Source: Acidobacteriota bacterium (GTDB lineage: Bacteria > Actinomycetota > Acidimicrobiia > Spongiisociales > UBA5794). From it: a stretch of 6,370 nt of DNA. The stretch spans positions 1 through 6,370 of the forward strand of contig SMXV01000085.1 of the NCBI GenBank assembly GCA_004356175.1, written 5' to 3'. Below the pieces are notes generated by a model, which saw only the letters and a list, made by a program, of their open reading frames with translations, did not search any database and was not told where the DNA came from. The position numbers and the translations under genes are program-made. Positions 1 to 5,154 of the stretch are shown here, in pieces. How positions within the stretch are numbered: position 1 is the stretch's first letter; each line of letters opens with the position of its first letter.

Positions 1-240
1 GTGCGACGACTGGAGCGTCTTGAGGCCATTGCAATGGAGTTCGATGGCGTCGAGAGAGCCTTCGCTCTTCAAGCTGGCAGAGAGGTCAGGGTCGTTGTCG
101 ACCCCGGAGTGCTTGATGACATGTCGTCCAAGGCTCTTGCCAGATCCATTGCAAGAAAACTCGAAGACGACCTACAGTATCCGGGTCAGATCGAGGTCAC
201 GGTCATTCGAGAATATAGGGCAAAGGATTACGCCCGCTGA
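1..240 (+). CDS. rny: Ribonuclease Y, C-terminal fragment (5' end outside window)
   Basis: This is the last 79 codons of RNase Y, the membrane-anchored HD-domain endoribonuclease that starts mRNA decay. The frame is open at the left edge, so the GTG at base 1 is probably an internal valine rather than a start. The visible part follows the HD domain. It contains the family's C-terminal signature: GV-(E)RAFALQAGREVRV, then a DD...LAR-IA-K-E-DL--PGQI-VTVIRE-RA--YA ending, which closes the protein a few residues after the conserved RE-RA-(D)YA motif. The stop TGA is at 238-240 and miaB follows after 14 nt, so the two are probably co-transcribed. The catalytic HD motif, the KH domain and the transmembrane anchor are not in the window. 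Identification rests on this strongly conserved tail. Confidence 0.9.
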   Translation: MRRLERLEAIAMEFDGVERAFALQAGREVRVVVDPGVLDDMSSKALARSIARKLEDDLQYPGQIEVTVIREYRAKDYAR

Positions 241-254
241 GCCACTGGGGCATC

Positions 255-1643
255 ATGGTCGAAACGGTCATTCTTCCGACTCCTTCAATCAAGGAGGTCA
301 GGCCGCGCACGCGTGTGGGGCAGGGCTACTTCATTCGTACCTTCGGATGTCAGATGAATGAGCACGACTCCGAGAGGATCGCTGGCCTGCTTGAGAGCGA
401 CGGGATGGTCGCTGTCGACTCGGCGGACGAAGCCGATCTCATCGTTCTCAACACCTGCACAATCAGGGAGAACGCCGATGCCAAGCTATTCGGATATCTC
501 GGGGCTCTCAAGAAATTGAAGGACCGCAACGACGGCCTCTCGATTGCCGTAGGGGGTTGTACTGCGCAAAAGCAGCGCGAGCAGATCGCCGAACGTGCGA
601 AGTGGGTCGACGTCGTGTTCGGAACACACAATGTCCACAGAATTGTCGATCTGCTTGATCACGCAGCAGAGTGGGGTCCAATAACGGAGGTCTGGGACGA
701 GACTGTGTCAATCTCGGACATTCCGAGTGGATTGCCTACCAGCCGCCAAGCCGATCACTCTGCATGGGTGACGATCACGATTGGCTGCAACAACTCGTGC
801 ACGTTCTGCATCGTGCCGATTGTGCGTGGCGCCGAAATCTCGCGCCGCCCTGGCGACATTGTTGCTGAGATCGAAGGCCTCGTGGCTGAAGGTGTAAGCG
901 AAGTGACGCTGCTTGGCCAAAATGTCAACTCCTACGGTAGGGACCTTGGCCTTAACGGCCACAGCCCTGTGTTTGCTGACCTCCTTCGACGTGTGGGAAC
1001 GCTAGACGGAATCGAACGAATACGGTTCACGAGTCCACATCCGAAGGACTTCCGCGAAGATGTCGCGTACGCAATGGCTGAAACCGGCGCTGTATGCGAA
1101 CACATCCACTTCCCGCTGCAATCCGGTTCAGACGGAATTCTCTCCGCTATGCATCGGGGTTACACGTCGAGGCGCTTCCTCGACAAACTCACCATGATGC
1201 GATCAATAGTTCCAGATCTGGCGGCATCGACGGACATCATTGTTGGATTTCCGGGAGAGACCGAGGAAGATTTCCAACGCACGCTTGACGTTCTTGAAGA
1301 GGCTCAGTTTGACATAGCGTTCATGTTTCAGTTCTCACCCAGGCCCGGAACTCCTGCAGCGGACATGGGCGGCCAAATCGTAAAAGAGGAGATGCAGGAA
1401 CGGTTCGATCGACTGATCGTCGTCCAGAATCGCATAACGTTCAACATCAACAAGGCCCAGGTGTCCAAGACGGTGGAAGTCATGTCGGAGGGCCCTTCTC
1501 GTAAGAATCCTGATGTCGCAACCACACGAACACGGGGTGCACGGCTTGTGCATGTACCAGGCTCCTGGTCACCAGGCAGTCTCTTCAATGTGGAGATCGT
1601 GCGTGCAGCTCCCTACCACCTTGAGGGCAGATCCACCGCATGA
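255..1643 (+). CDS. miaB: tRNA (N6-isopentenyladenosine-37-C2)-methylthiotransferase MiaB
   Basis: MiaB is a radical-SAM enzyme that adds a methylthio group to C2 of i6A37 in tRNAs reading UNN codons, giving ms2i6A37. The 462-aa product has the three domains in order. The UPF0004 domain (about 25-150) carries the auxiliary [4Fe-4S] cysteines C32 (TFGCQMN), C68 (NTCTIREN) and C102 (GGCTAQ). The radical-SAM core (about 165-390) has C178-X3-C182-X2-C185. A C-terminal TRAM RNA-binding domain spans about 395-458. Length and motifs are ordinary for the family, and the neighbour miaA makes its substrate. The ATG at 255 has GGGG four bases upstream. An in-frame GTG at 315 (codon 21) would begin just before the conserved block; it has a perfect AAGGAGGT at 291-298, but the 16-nt gap is long, so ATG 255 is kept. 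The gene overlaps miaA by ATGA at 1640-1643. Confidence 0.96.
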   Translation: MVETVILPTPSIKEVRPRTRVGQGYFIRTFGCQMNEHDSERIAGLLESDGMVAVDSADEADLIVLNTCTIRENADAKLFGYLGALKKLKDRNDGLSIAVGGCTAQKQREQIAERAKWVDVVFGTHNVHRIVDLLDHAAEWGPITEVWDETVSISDIPSGLPTSRQADHSAWVTITIGCNNSCTFCIVPIVRGAEISRRPGDIVAEIEGLVAEGVSEVTLLGQNVNSYGRDLGLNGHSPVFADLLRRVGTLDGIERIRFTSPHPKDFREDVAYAMAETGAVCEHIHFPLQSGSDGILSAMHRGYTSRRFLDKLTMMRSIVPDLAASTDIIVGFPGETEEDFQRTLDVLEEAQFDIAFMFQFSPRPGTPAADMGGQIVKEEMQERFDRLIVVQNRITFNINKAQVSKTVEVMSEGPSRKNPDVATTRTRGARLVHVPGSWSPGSLFNVEIVRAAPYHLEGRSTA

Positions 1644-2548
1644 ACGTTGTCGCGGTCGTTGGGCCGACAGCCTCAGGCAAATCTGCGGTTGCCGAAGCTC
1701 TCGCTCGCTTCTACGGCGCTGATATTCTCTCAGTCGATTCCATGCAGGTATACCGGGGCATGGACATCGGCACCGCAAAACCCTCCGCAGCGATTCGCAC
1801 CGAAATCTCGCATCACATGATCGACCTGGTTGCCGCTTCGGAGGAATTGTCGGTCGCGCAATTCCAGACGATCGGACGCGATGCTTTGGGTGGCCGAGAC
1901 CGTGTCGTCATCGTGGGCGGATCCGGCATGCACTTCAGGGCTATCGTCGACCCGCTCGAGTTCGCGCCAACAGATCCTGATGTTCGCGCGAACATTGAAG
2001 CGACACCGATCGAACAGCTTCAGCACGAGCTGCTCGCAATCGATCACCGAGCGCCGGACGTGCTCGACATCCACAACCCTCGCAGGGTCATCAGAGCGAT
2101 TGAAGTGTGGCGCATTTCGGGACTGACTCCCACGGAGCGCGAAACAAGCCCTCAGGCAGTCGACGTCCGTTCCTACAGACCCAACATCGAGCATGTCTCC
2201 ATAGGGATGGACGCTGGGGACGACACTCTCGACCGGATCAGGAATCGGCTCTCCTCCATGATCGAGGCCGGCTTTGTGGAGGAGGTCGCTGCTCTCGAAT
2301 CGACGATGAGCAGGACCGCGCGACAGGCCGTTGGTTACAAGGAGTTGATTGCCGCGATCTCGTCCGAAACTTCGCTCTCAGAATCCATCGCCGACATCGA
2401 GCGGTCAACGGCAGCACTGGCAAGGCGGCAGCGGACGTACTTCCGCAGGGATCCGCGGATTCATTGGATGCACTGGCTCAAGGACGAAGTCGATAGAGTC
2501 AAGGCGGCTATCGAGTACGTCGGGAAGGTTGCTGGATGGACTTTGTGA
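1640..2548 (+). CDS. miaA: tRNA dimethylallyltransferase MiaA
   Basis: MiaA transfers the dimethylallyl group from DMAPP to N6 of A37 in tRNAs with A36-A37, making the substrate of MiaB just upstream. The 302-aa length is normal. Visible signatures are the P-loop GPTASGKS (8-15), DSMQVYRGMDIGTAKP (33-48), HHMIDL (58-63), the IVGGSGMHFRAI block (91-102), NPRRVIRAIEV (146-156), AVGYKEL (230-236) and RRQRTYFRRDPRIHW (262-276) near the C-terminus. In the GGSGMHFR block the family's usual GGTGLYLR is altered, with the conserved threonine replaced by serine at residue 95; the hydroxyl is kept, so activity is likely retained. The start ATG overlaps the miaB stop (ATGA), with GAGGG at 1623-1627 upstream. 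The 3' end overlaps dapF by 13 nt. Translational coupling across miaB-miaA-dapF is likely. Confidence 0.96.
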   Translation: MNVVAVVGPTASGKSAVAEALARFYGADILSVDSMQVYRGMDIGTAKPSAAIRTEISHHMIDLVAASEELSVAQFQTIGRDALGGRDRVVIVGGSGMHFRAIVDPLEFAPTDPDVRANIEATPIEQLQHELLAIDHRAPDVLDIHNPRRVIRAIEVWRISGLTPTERETSPQAVDVRSYRPNIEHVSIGMDAGDDTLDRIRNRLSSMIEAGFVEEVAALESTMSRTARQAVGYKELIAAISSETSLSESIADIERSTAALARRQRTYFRRDPRIHWMHWLKDEVDRVKAAIEYVGKVAGWTL

Positions 2549-3300
2549 AAATGCACGGATCGGGCAACGATTTCATTGTTCTTGAGGGCCCGTACCAGCC
2601 ATCCAGTGAGGACATCGTGTCGTGGTGCGCTCGCAGGACAGGGATTGGAGCCGACGGACTGCTTGTCGCCACGAGGCTGTCGGATGTCAAGGTGTCGATG
2701 CGATACTGGAATGCTGATGGAGGCGAGGCAGAGATGTGCGGCACCGGTCTGCGTTGTGTTGCGCGCCTCGCGTTCGACAAGGGCTGGGTCGATTCCCCGG
2801 ACTTCGTTGTCGAGTCAGCAGTCGGGGATCACACCGTGGTTGTTGCGAGTGACTCTGTTGTGGCCTATATCGGTGAACCGACACCGTTTCGCTCCGGTGC
2901 CCTCACGATTGGAGATCTTGAGGTCTTTCCGTTCTCGATTGGTAATCCCCATGCCGTGATTTTCGTGGATGATGTGGAATCCTTTCCCGTTCACGACATC
3001 GGTCCGATGGTCGAGTACGATCCTCTGTTCCCTGATCGCACCAACGTCGAGTTTGTTGAGATTCTGGAGAACGGCGCGATTCGGATCCGAATCTGGGAGC
3101 GGGGTGTGGGGGAGACCCAAGCATCGGGAACAGGTTCGACAGCCGCCGCGTATATGGCGCACACGGCCCGATCAGTCGACACTCCTGTCGAGGTTTACGT
3201 TCCGGGGGGTATCGTCTCTGTCTGGTTCGATGAAGATGGGGCGTGGATGAGGGGTCCAGCTGACTACTCGTTCGCAGGTTCGATTCGTTCAGAAGAGTAG
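2536..3300 (+). CDS. dapF: Diaminopimelate epimerase DapF with Ser at the second catalytic position
   Basis: DapF converts LL- to meso-diaminopimelate in the cytoplasm for lysine and peptidoglycan synthesis, using a two-cysteine, PLP-independent mechanism. The 254-aa product shows the family blocks: KMHGSGNDFIVL (5-16), TGIGADGLL (35-43), NADGGEAEMCGTGLRC (59-74), GNPHAVIFVDD (136-146), RTNVEFVEI (168-176) and WERGVGETQASGTGS (187-201). The first catalytic cysteine is present (C68). The position of the second one, in the usual ACGTG or SCGTG motif, is S197, codon TCG at 3124-3126. The Asn of MCGNG is also Thr (T70). Both changes lie in the active-site loops, and the reading frame is intact, so this is a sequence variant rather than a pseudogene. 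GGAAGG at 2523-2528 lies 7 nt before the ATG. The gene overlaps miaA by 13 nt and ends 9 nt before the convergent lexA. Family assignment is firm; exact activity is less certain. Confidence 0.9.
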   Translation: MDFVKMHGSGNDFIVLEGPYQPSSEDIVSWCARRTGIGADGLLVATRLSDVKVSMRYWNADGGEAEMCGTGLRCVARLAFDKGWVDSPDFVVESAVGDHTVVVASDSVVAYIGEPTPFRSGALTIGDLEVFPFSIGNPHAVIFVDDVESFPVHDIGPMVEYDPLFPDRTNVEFVEILENGAIRIRIWERGVGETQASGTGSTAAAYMAHTARSVDTPVEVYVPGGIVSVWFDEDGAWMRGPADYSFAGSIRSEE

Positions 3301-3309
3301 ATTCGGTCG

Positions 3310-3942
3310 TCAGTCGACTCGTCTGAGAACGGCCACGATGACGCCGAGAATCTCAACACCCGAGGTGAACACCATCGGCTCGTACGCATCGTTGGCTGGC
3401 AGTAGTGTGACACCATTCGCCGTGCGGTTGAATGTCTTGACGGTTGCCTCTTCACCGTCGACGAGCGCCGCCACGATCTGACCGTTGCGTGCTGTGTTCT
3501 GCTTTTGGACAACAACGTAGTCCTTGTCGAATATGCCGAGATCAATCATTGAATCGCCACGAATCTTGAGCATGAACACTGGTTCCTGACCAACCAGCTC
3601 AACCGGCAGGGGATAGACCTCCTCGATGTCCTCGTCCGCGAGTATTGGGGATCCCGCGGCAATGCTTCCGACAAGTGGTACATCACGGATAGCTGCCCTG
3701 CTGATGTGTGTTGCGCCATCAACGGAGACAACCTCAATCGCCCTCGGCTTCGATGGGTCCCTGCGAATGAATCCTTCGGCAGCGAGCGTCGACAGATGTG
3801 AATGCACTGTTGATGGTGAACTGAGGCCTACCGCGTCGCCAATTTCTCGGACGGAGGGTGGATACCCTCGGCTCTCAACGGTTGAACTGATCAGTTCGAG
3901 GATCTCAAGTTGTCTCCGTGTCAAAGTTGCTCTATCCGGCAT
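3310..3942 (-). CDS. lexA: LexA, SOS-response repressor / self-cleaving S24 peptidase
   Basis: LexA represses DNA-damage genes and inactivates itself when RecA filaments form. The 210-aa product has an N-terminal winged helix-turn-helix (about 1-68). It runs from LTRRQLEIL through PPSVREIGDAVGL, with recognition helix SSPSTVHSHLSTL (41-53) and RRDPSKPRAIEV (60-71). The S24 domain (about 88-208) contains the scissile Ala96-Gly97 in GSIAAGSP, the nucleophile S131 in IRGDSMI and the general base K169 in EEATVKTF, so autocleavage should be intact. The ATG at 3942 is preceded by a strong AGGAGGT. The gene is divergent from the LysM gene, with three LexA-type operators in between, consistent with autoregulation. 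It converges on dapF with a gap of only 9 nt. In mycobacteria hflX lies between dapF and lexA; here it is absent. Confidence 0.97.
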   Translation of the reverse strand: MPDRATLTRRQLEILELISSTVESRGYPPSVREIGDAVGLSSPSTVHSHLSTLAAEGFIRRDPSKPRAIEVVSVDGATHISRAAIRDVPLVGSIAAGSPILADEDIEEVYPLPVELVGQEPVFMLKIRGDSMIDLGIFDKDYVVVQKQNTARNGQIVAALVDGEEATVKTFNRTANGVTLLPANDAYEPMVFTSGVEILGVIVAVLRRVD

Positions 3943-3946
3943 ATGT

Positions 3947-3953
3947 ACCTCCT
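3947..3953 (-). promoter_or_regulatory. lexA Shine-Dalgarno sequence
   Basis: Read on the - strand this is AGGAGGT, preceded by AG, ending 4 nt before the ATG at 3942. It fixes the lexA start. It is one of the strongest ribosome binding sites in the window. Confidence 0.8.
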
Positions 3954-3991
3954 CTTTGTGCGCGGAACTCTAACGCACTTCGCCCACAGAA

Positions 3992-4007
3992 CCAAACATA
4001 TGTTCGA
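3992..4007. promoter_or_regulatory. LexA operator (SOS box) 1, proximal to lexA
   Basis: CCAAACATATGTTCGA matches the Gram-positive/actinobacterial SOS palindrome TCGAAC-N4-GTTCGA except at positions 1 and 3 of the left half, while the right half is perfect. It is centred about 58 nt upstream of the lexA ATG. On the - strand a possible -10 (TATGTT, + coordinates 3995-4000) lies inside the box, so LexA bound here would block its own promoter. No good -35 is visible for that promoter, so the exact promoter is uncertain. The imperfect half-site suggests weaker binding than boxes 2 and 3. Confidence 0.75.
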
Positions 4008-4108
4008 CCGACGAATCGAAGAAGCCCGCTGCCGGTGGGTCGTCGGCCCACGATTGCGTGCGAAATGCATGGTGCAAGTGCCACTCGAATGGACGCTCAG
4101 AAGAATGC

Positions 4109-4137
4109 TTGACATTCGAACACATGTTCGATAGATT
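4109..4137 (+). promoter_or_regulatory. Predicted SOS-controlled sigma70-type promoter reading toward LysM gene and nrdR
   Basis: A perfect -35 TTGACA (4109-4114) is followed by a 17-nt spacer and the -10 TAGATT (4132-4137, 4 of 6 bases of consensus). LexA operator 2 (4116-4131) fills the spacer almost exactly. Transcription should begin at about 4143-4145 and run through operator 3 into the LysM gene. The geometry predicts tight repression by LexA and strong induction after damage. Confidence 0.7.
4116..4131. promoter_or_regulatory. LexA operator (SOS box) 2, in promoter spacer
   Basis: TCGAACACATGTTCGA has perfect 6-nt half-sites (TCGAAC / GTTCGA) around ACAT. It is the best match in the window to the Gram-positive LexA consensus. 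It sits between the -35 and -10 elements of the forward promoter. Its centre is 33 bp from that of operator 3, about three helical turns, so two LexA dimers would lie on nearly the same DNA face. Confidence 0.88.
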
Positions 4138-4145
4138 TATCCACA
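4137..4145 (+). promoter_or_regulatory. Consensus DnaA box between LexA operators 2 and 3
   Basis: TTATCCACA is an exact match to the consensus DnaA-binding 9-mer (TTATNCACA). It starts at the last base of the -10 and covers the predicted transcription start. The match is direct; binding by DnaA is inference. Only one clear box was seen, with no cluster or AT-rich unwinding region, so this is not an origin. Confidence 0.5.
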
Positions 4146-4147
4146 AG

Positions 4148-4165
4148 ACCGAACAGGTGTTCGGT
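4148..4165. promoter_or_regulatory. LexA operator (SOS box) 3, just downstream of predicted start site
   Basis: ACCGAACAGGTGTTCGGT is an 18-bp palindrome with 7-nt perfect arms around AGGT. It contains the core GAAC-N4-GTTC, but the outer bases are CC/GG instead of TC/GA. It lies at roughly +4 to +21 of the predicted forward transcript, a position suited to roadblock repression or cooperative LexA binding with operator 2. Confidence 0.8.
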
Positions 4166-4361
4166 CGGGTATGGGTGGTCACTTCCCCAAGGAGCCCTCT
4201 CGTTACGGTGCAGCGCCCATTCGCACCGAACGTGTCATACCCGGCCGATACCGTCGGTCCCAGCAGCTGAGATTCGGCCGGGGATGCTCGGAGGGATCCA
4301 AGATGCGGCGGCCGTACGGCGGTGGAAGCACCACCAGGTCACACCTGGGTAGCAGAACGAC

Positions 4362-4370
4362 AGGAAGAGG
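4362..4370 (+). promoter_or_regulatory. LysM gene Shine-Dalgarno sequence
   Basis: AGGAAGAGG ends 5 nt before the ATG at 4376. It favours this start over the in-frame ATG at 4322, which has no comparable site and would place extra polar residues ahead of the membrane segment. Confidence 0.7.
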
Positions 4371-4375
4371 ACACC

Positions 4376-4669
4376 ATGACACTGAGTACAAGCGCACGAA
4401 TTCGGGCGTTCTCCATCATCACCATCTCAGTCATTGTGATGCTCATCTTCCTGTCCTCTGCTGTCCAGGCAACCGGGGCAGTGAGTGAGACCGAGCAGTA
4501 CCGCGTACAGCTGGGCGATACGCTCTGGCACATAGCTCAAGATCATGGACCGAAGGACAGTGATACTCGCCGTCTCGTAGCTGCGATCGAGAAGATCAAC
4601 TCGATACGCGGTGGCGATCTGCAGGCAGGTCAGCTCATTGAGATACCGGTGAGTCCAGCCGAATCTTGA
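4376..4669 (+). CDS. Small LysM protein, probable SOS-induced cell-division inhibitor (YneA / Rv2719c type)
   Basis: This 97-aa protein has a short N-terminal basic stretch, a hydrophobic segment (about 11-32) that is either a membrane anchor or a signal peptide with possible cleavage after AVQA (29-32), and one LysM domain (about 42-91). The LysM domain begins YRVQLGDTLWHIAQ and ends LQAGQLIEIPV. LysM binds peptidoglycan glycan strands, so the domain should act outside the membrane. No catalytic domain is present. Size, architecture and position divergent from lexA match YneA of Bacillus and Rv2719c/ChiZ of mycobacteria, which are SOS-induced and block septation during DNA damage. Two LexA operators in the forward promoter support the same role. 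The LysM fold and topology are seen directly; division inhibition is inferred from architecture and context. A plain LysM cell-wall protein is the alternative. nrdR follows after 26 nt. Confidence 0.8.
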   Translation: MTLSTSARIRAFSIITISVIVMLIFLSSAVQATGAVSETEQYRVQLGDTLWHIAQDHGPKDSDTRRLVAAIEKINSIRGGDLQAGQLIEIPVSPAES

Positions 4670-4695
4670 ATCTCTTCAGCAGGTACGCTGGTGGT

Positions 4696-5154
4696 ATGCG
4701 CTGCCCGCTCTGCACAACAGACGACACCCGAGTCGTAGATTCGCGCCCAGCGGACAAGGGTCGGACGATCCGACGGAGGCGACTCTGCCCACGATGCGGC
4801 CATCGTTTTACGACGTTTGAACGGCCGAGCGCCGTCGTTGTCATCAAACGCGACGGTCGACGACAGCCTTTTGATGCATCGAAGGTCCGGATGGGTGTCG
4901 AGATAACAATGGCCGACCGGCCAGTCGCTCAGGACGCTGTGGACGATCTTGTTGCAACGGTCGAGAGAGCGGCATATACGTCTCAGGGGTCTATCAGTGC
5001 AGAGGAGATTGGTGAGATCGTTCTTGACGGTCTGCGAGACATCGACGAGGTGAGCTACCTGCGGTTCGCATCGGTATACAAGGACTTCCAGAAGGCAAGC
5101 GACTTCGAGAAAGAAGCAGCGTCACTCGACAGTGAGCCCTCTACGACTGAGTAA
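4696..5154 (+). CDS. nrdR: Transcriptional repressor NrdR of ribonucleotide reductase genes
   Basis: NrdR senses ATP/dATP and represses ribonucleotide reductase operons, matching dNTP supply to need. The 152-aa product has the zinc ribbon with C3, C6, C31 and C34 (MRCPLC ... CPRCGHRF). An ATP-cone domain follows (about 46-136), beginning VVVIKRDGRRQPFD and including the conserved SAEEIGEIV (103-111) and DEVSYLRFASVYKDF. The length is typical. The ATG at 4696 is chosen because the family begins at MRCP-C; a TTG at 4666 would add ten unrelated residues. Only a weak GGTGG lies upstream, so translation may be coupled to the LysM gene 26 nt before. No separate promoter was seen, so nrdR may share the SOS promoter. 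Its 3' end overlaps the convergent gene by 14 nt. Confidence 0.95.
   Translation: MRCPLCTTDDTRVVDSRPADKGRTIRRRRLCPRCGHRFTTFERPSAVVVIKRDGRRQPFDASKVRMGVEITMADRPVAQDAVDDLVATVERAAYTSQGSISAEEIGEIVLDGLRDIDEVSYLRFASVYKDFQKASDFEKEAASLDSEPSTTE

Larger units (their letters stand above)
4144..4375 (+). other. Long, inverted-repeat-rich 5' leader of the LysM-nrdR transcript
   Basis: About 230 nt separate the predicted transcription start from the LysM ATG. The stretch holds a 9-bp perfect inverted repeat (CCCGGCCGA at 4240-4248 with TCGGCCGGG at 4274-4282, 25-nt loop). It also has a 10-bp palindrome GCCGTACGGC (4311-4320), a 5-bp stem GGTGG/CCACC (4321-4325 with 4331-4335) and a 6-bp stem CCAGGT/ACCTGG (4334-4339 with 4343-4348). 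The last two share bases 4334-4335 and cannot form fully together. No U-tract follows the stems, so a classical terminator is not evident. I do not recognise a known riboswitch. A promoter nearer to the gene cannot be excluded. Confidence 0.4.

Noticed and set aside
617..629. Palindrome GTGTTCGGAACAC inside miaB, resembling an SOS box
   Set aside because: The half-sites are in the wrong order (GTTC then GAAC) with a 1-nt centre, and it lies within conserved MiaB coding sequence, so it does not fit a LexA operator.
1730..2194. 154-codon open frame on the - strand opposite miaA
   Set aside because: It lies wholly within the well-supported miaA, its product shows no domain, and it is best read as an antisense shadow.
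4137..4145. Replication origin suggested by the DnaA box
   Set aside because: Only a single clear box was seen, with no AT-rich unwinding element and no dnaA, dnaN or gyrase genes nearby.
4224..4240. ACCGAAC at about 4225-4231 as a fourth LexA operator
   Set aside because: Only one half-site is present; no GTTC follows at the correct 4-nt spacing.
4240..4282. Intrinsic terminator formed by the 9-bp inverted repeat
   Set aside because: The loop is 25 nt and no T-run follows the right arm, so it does not fit a rho-independent terminator.
4171..4488. Forward 105-codon open frame across the leader and LysM gene
   Set aside because: The ATG at 4171 has no good ribosome binding site and the product is Arg/Gly/His-rich without domain features. 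Only the shorter version from 4303 is kept as a weak finding.
4666..4695. TTG at 4666 as the nrdR start, overlapping the LysM stop
   Set aside because: NrdR proteins begin at the MRCP-C zinc-ribbon motif, which the ATG at 4696 provides exactly; the ten added residues match nothing in the family.
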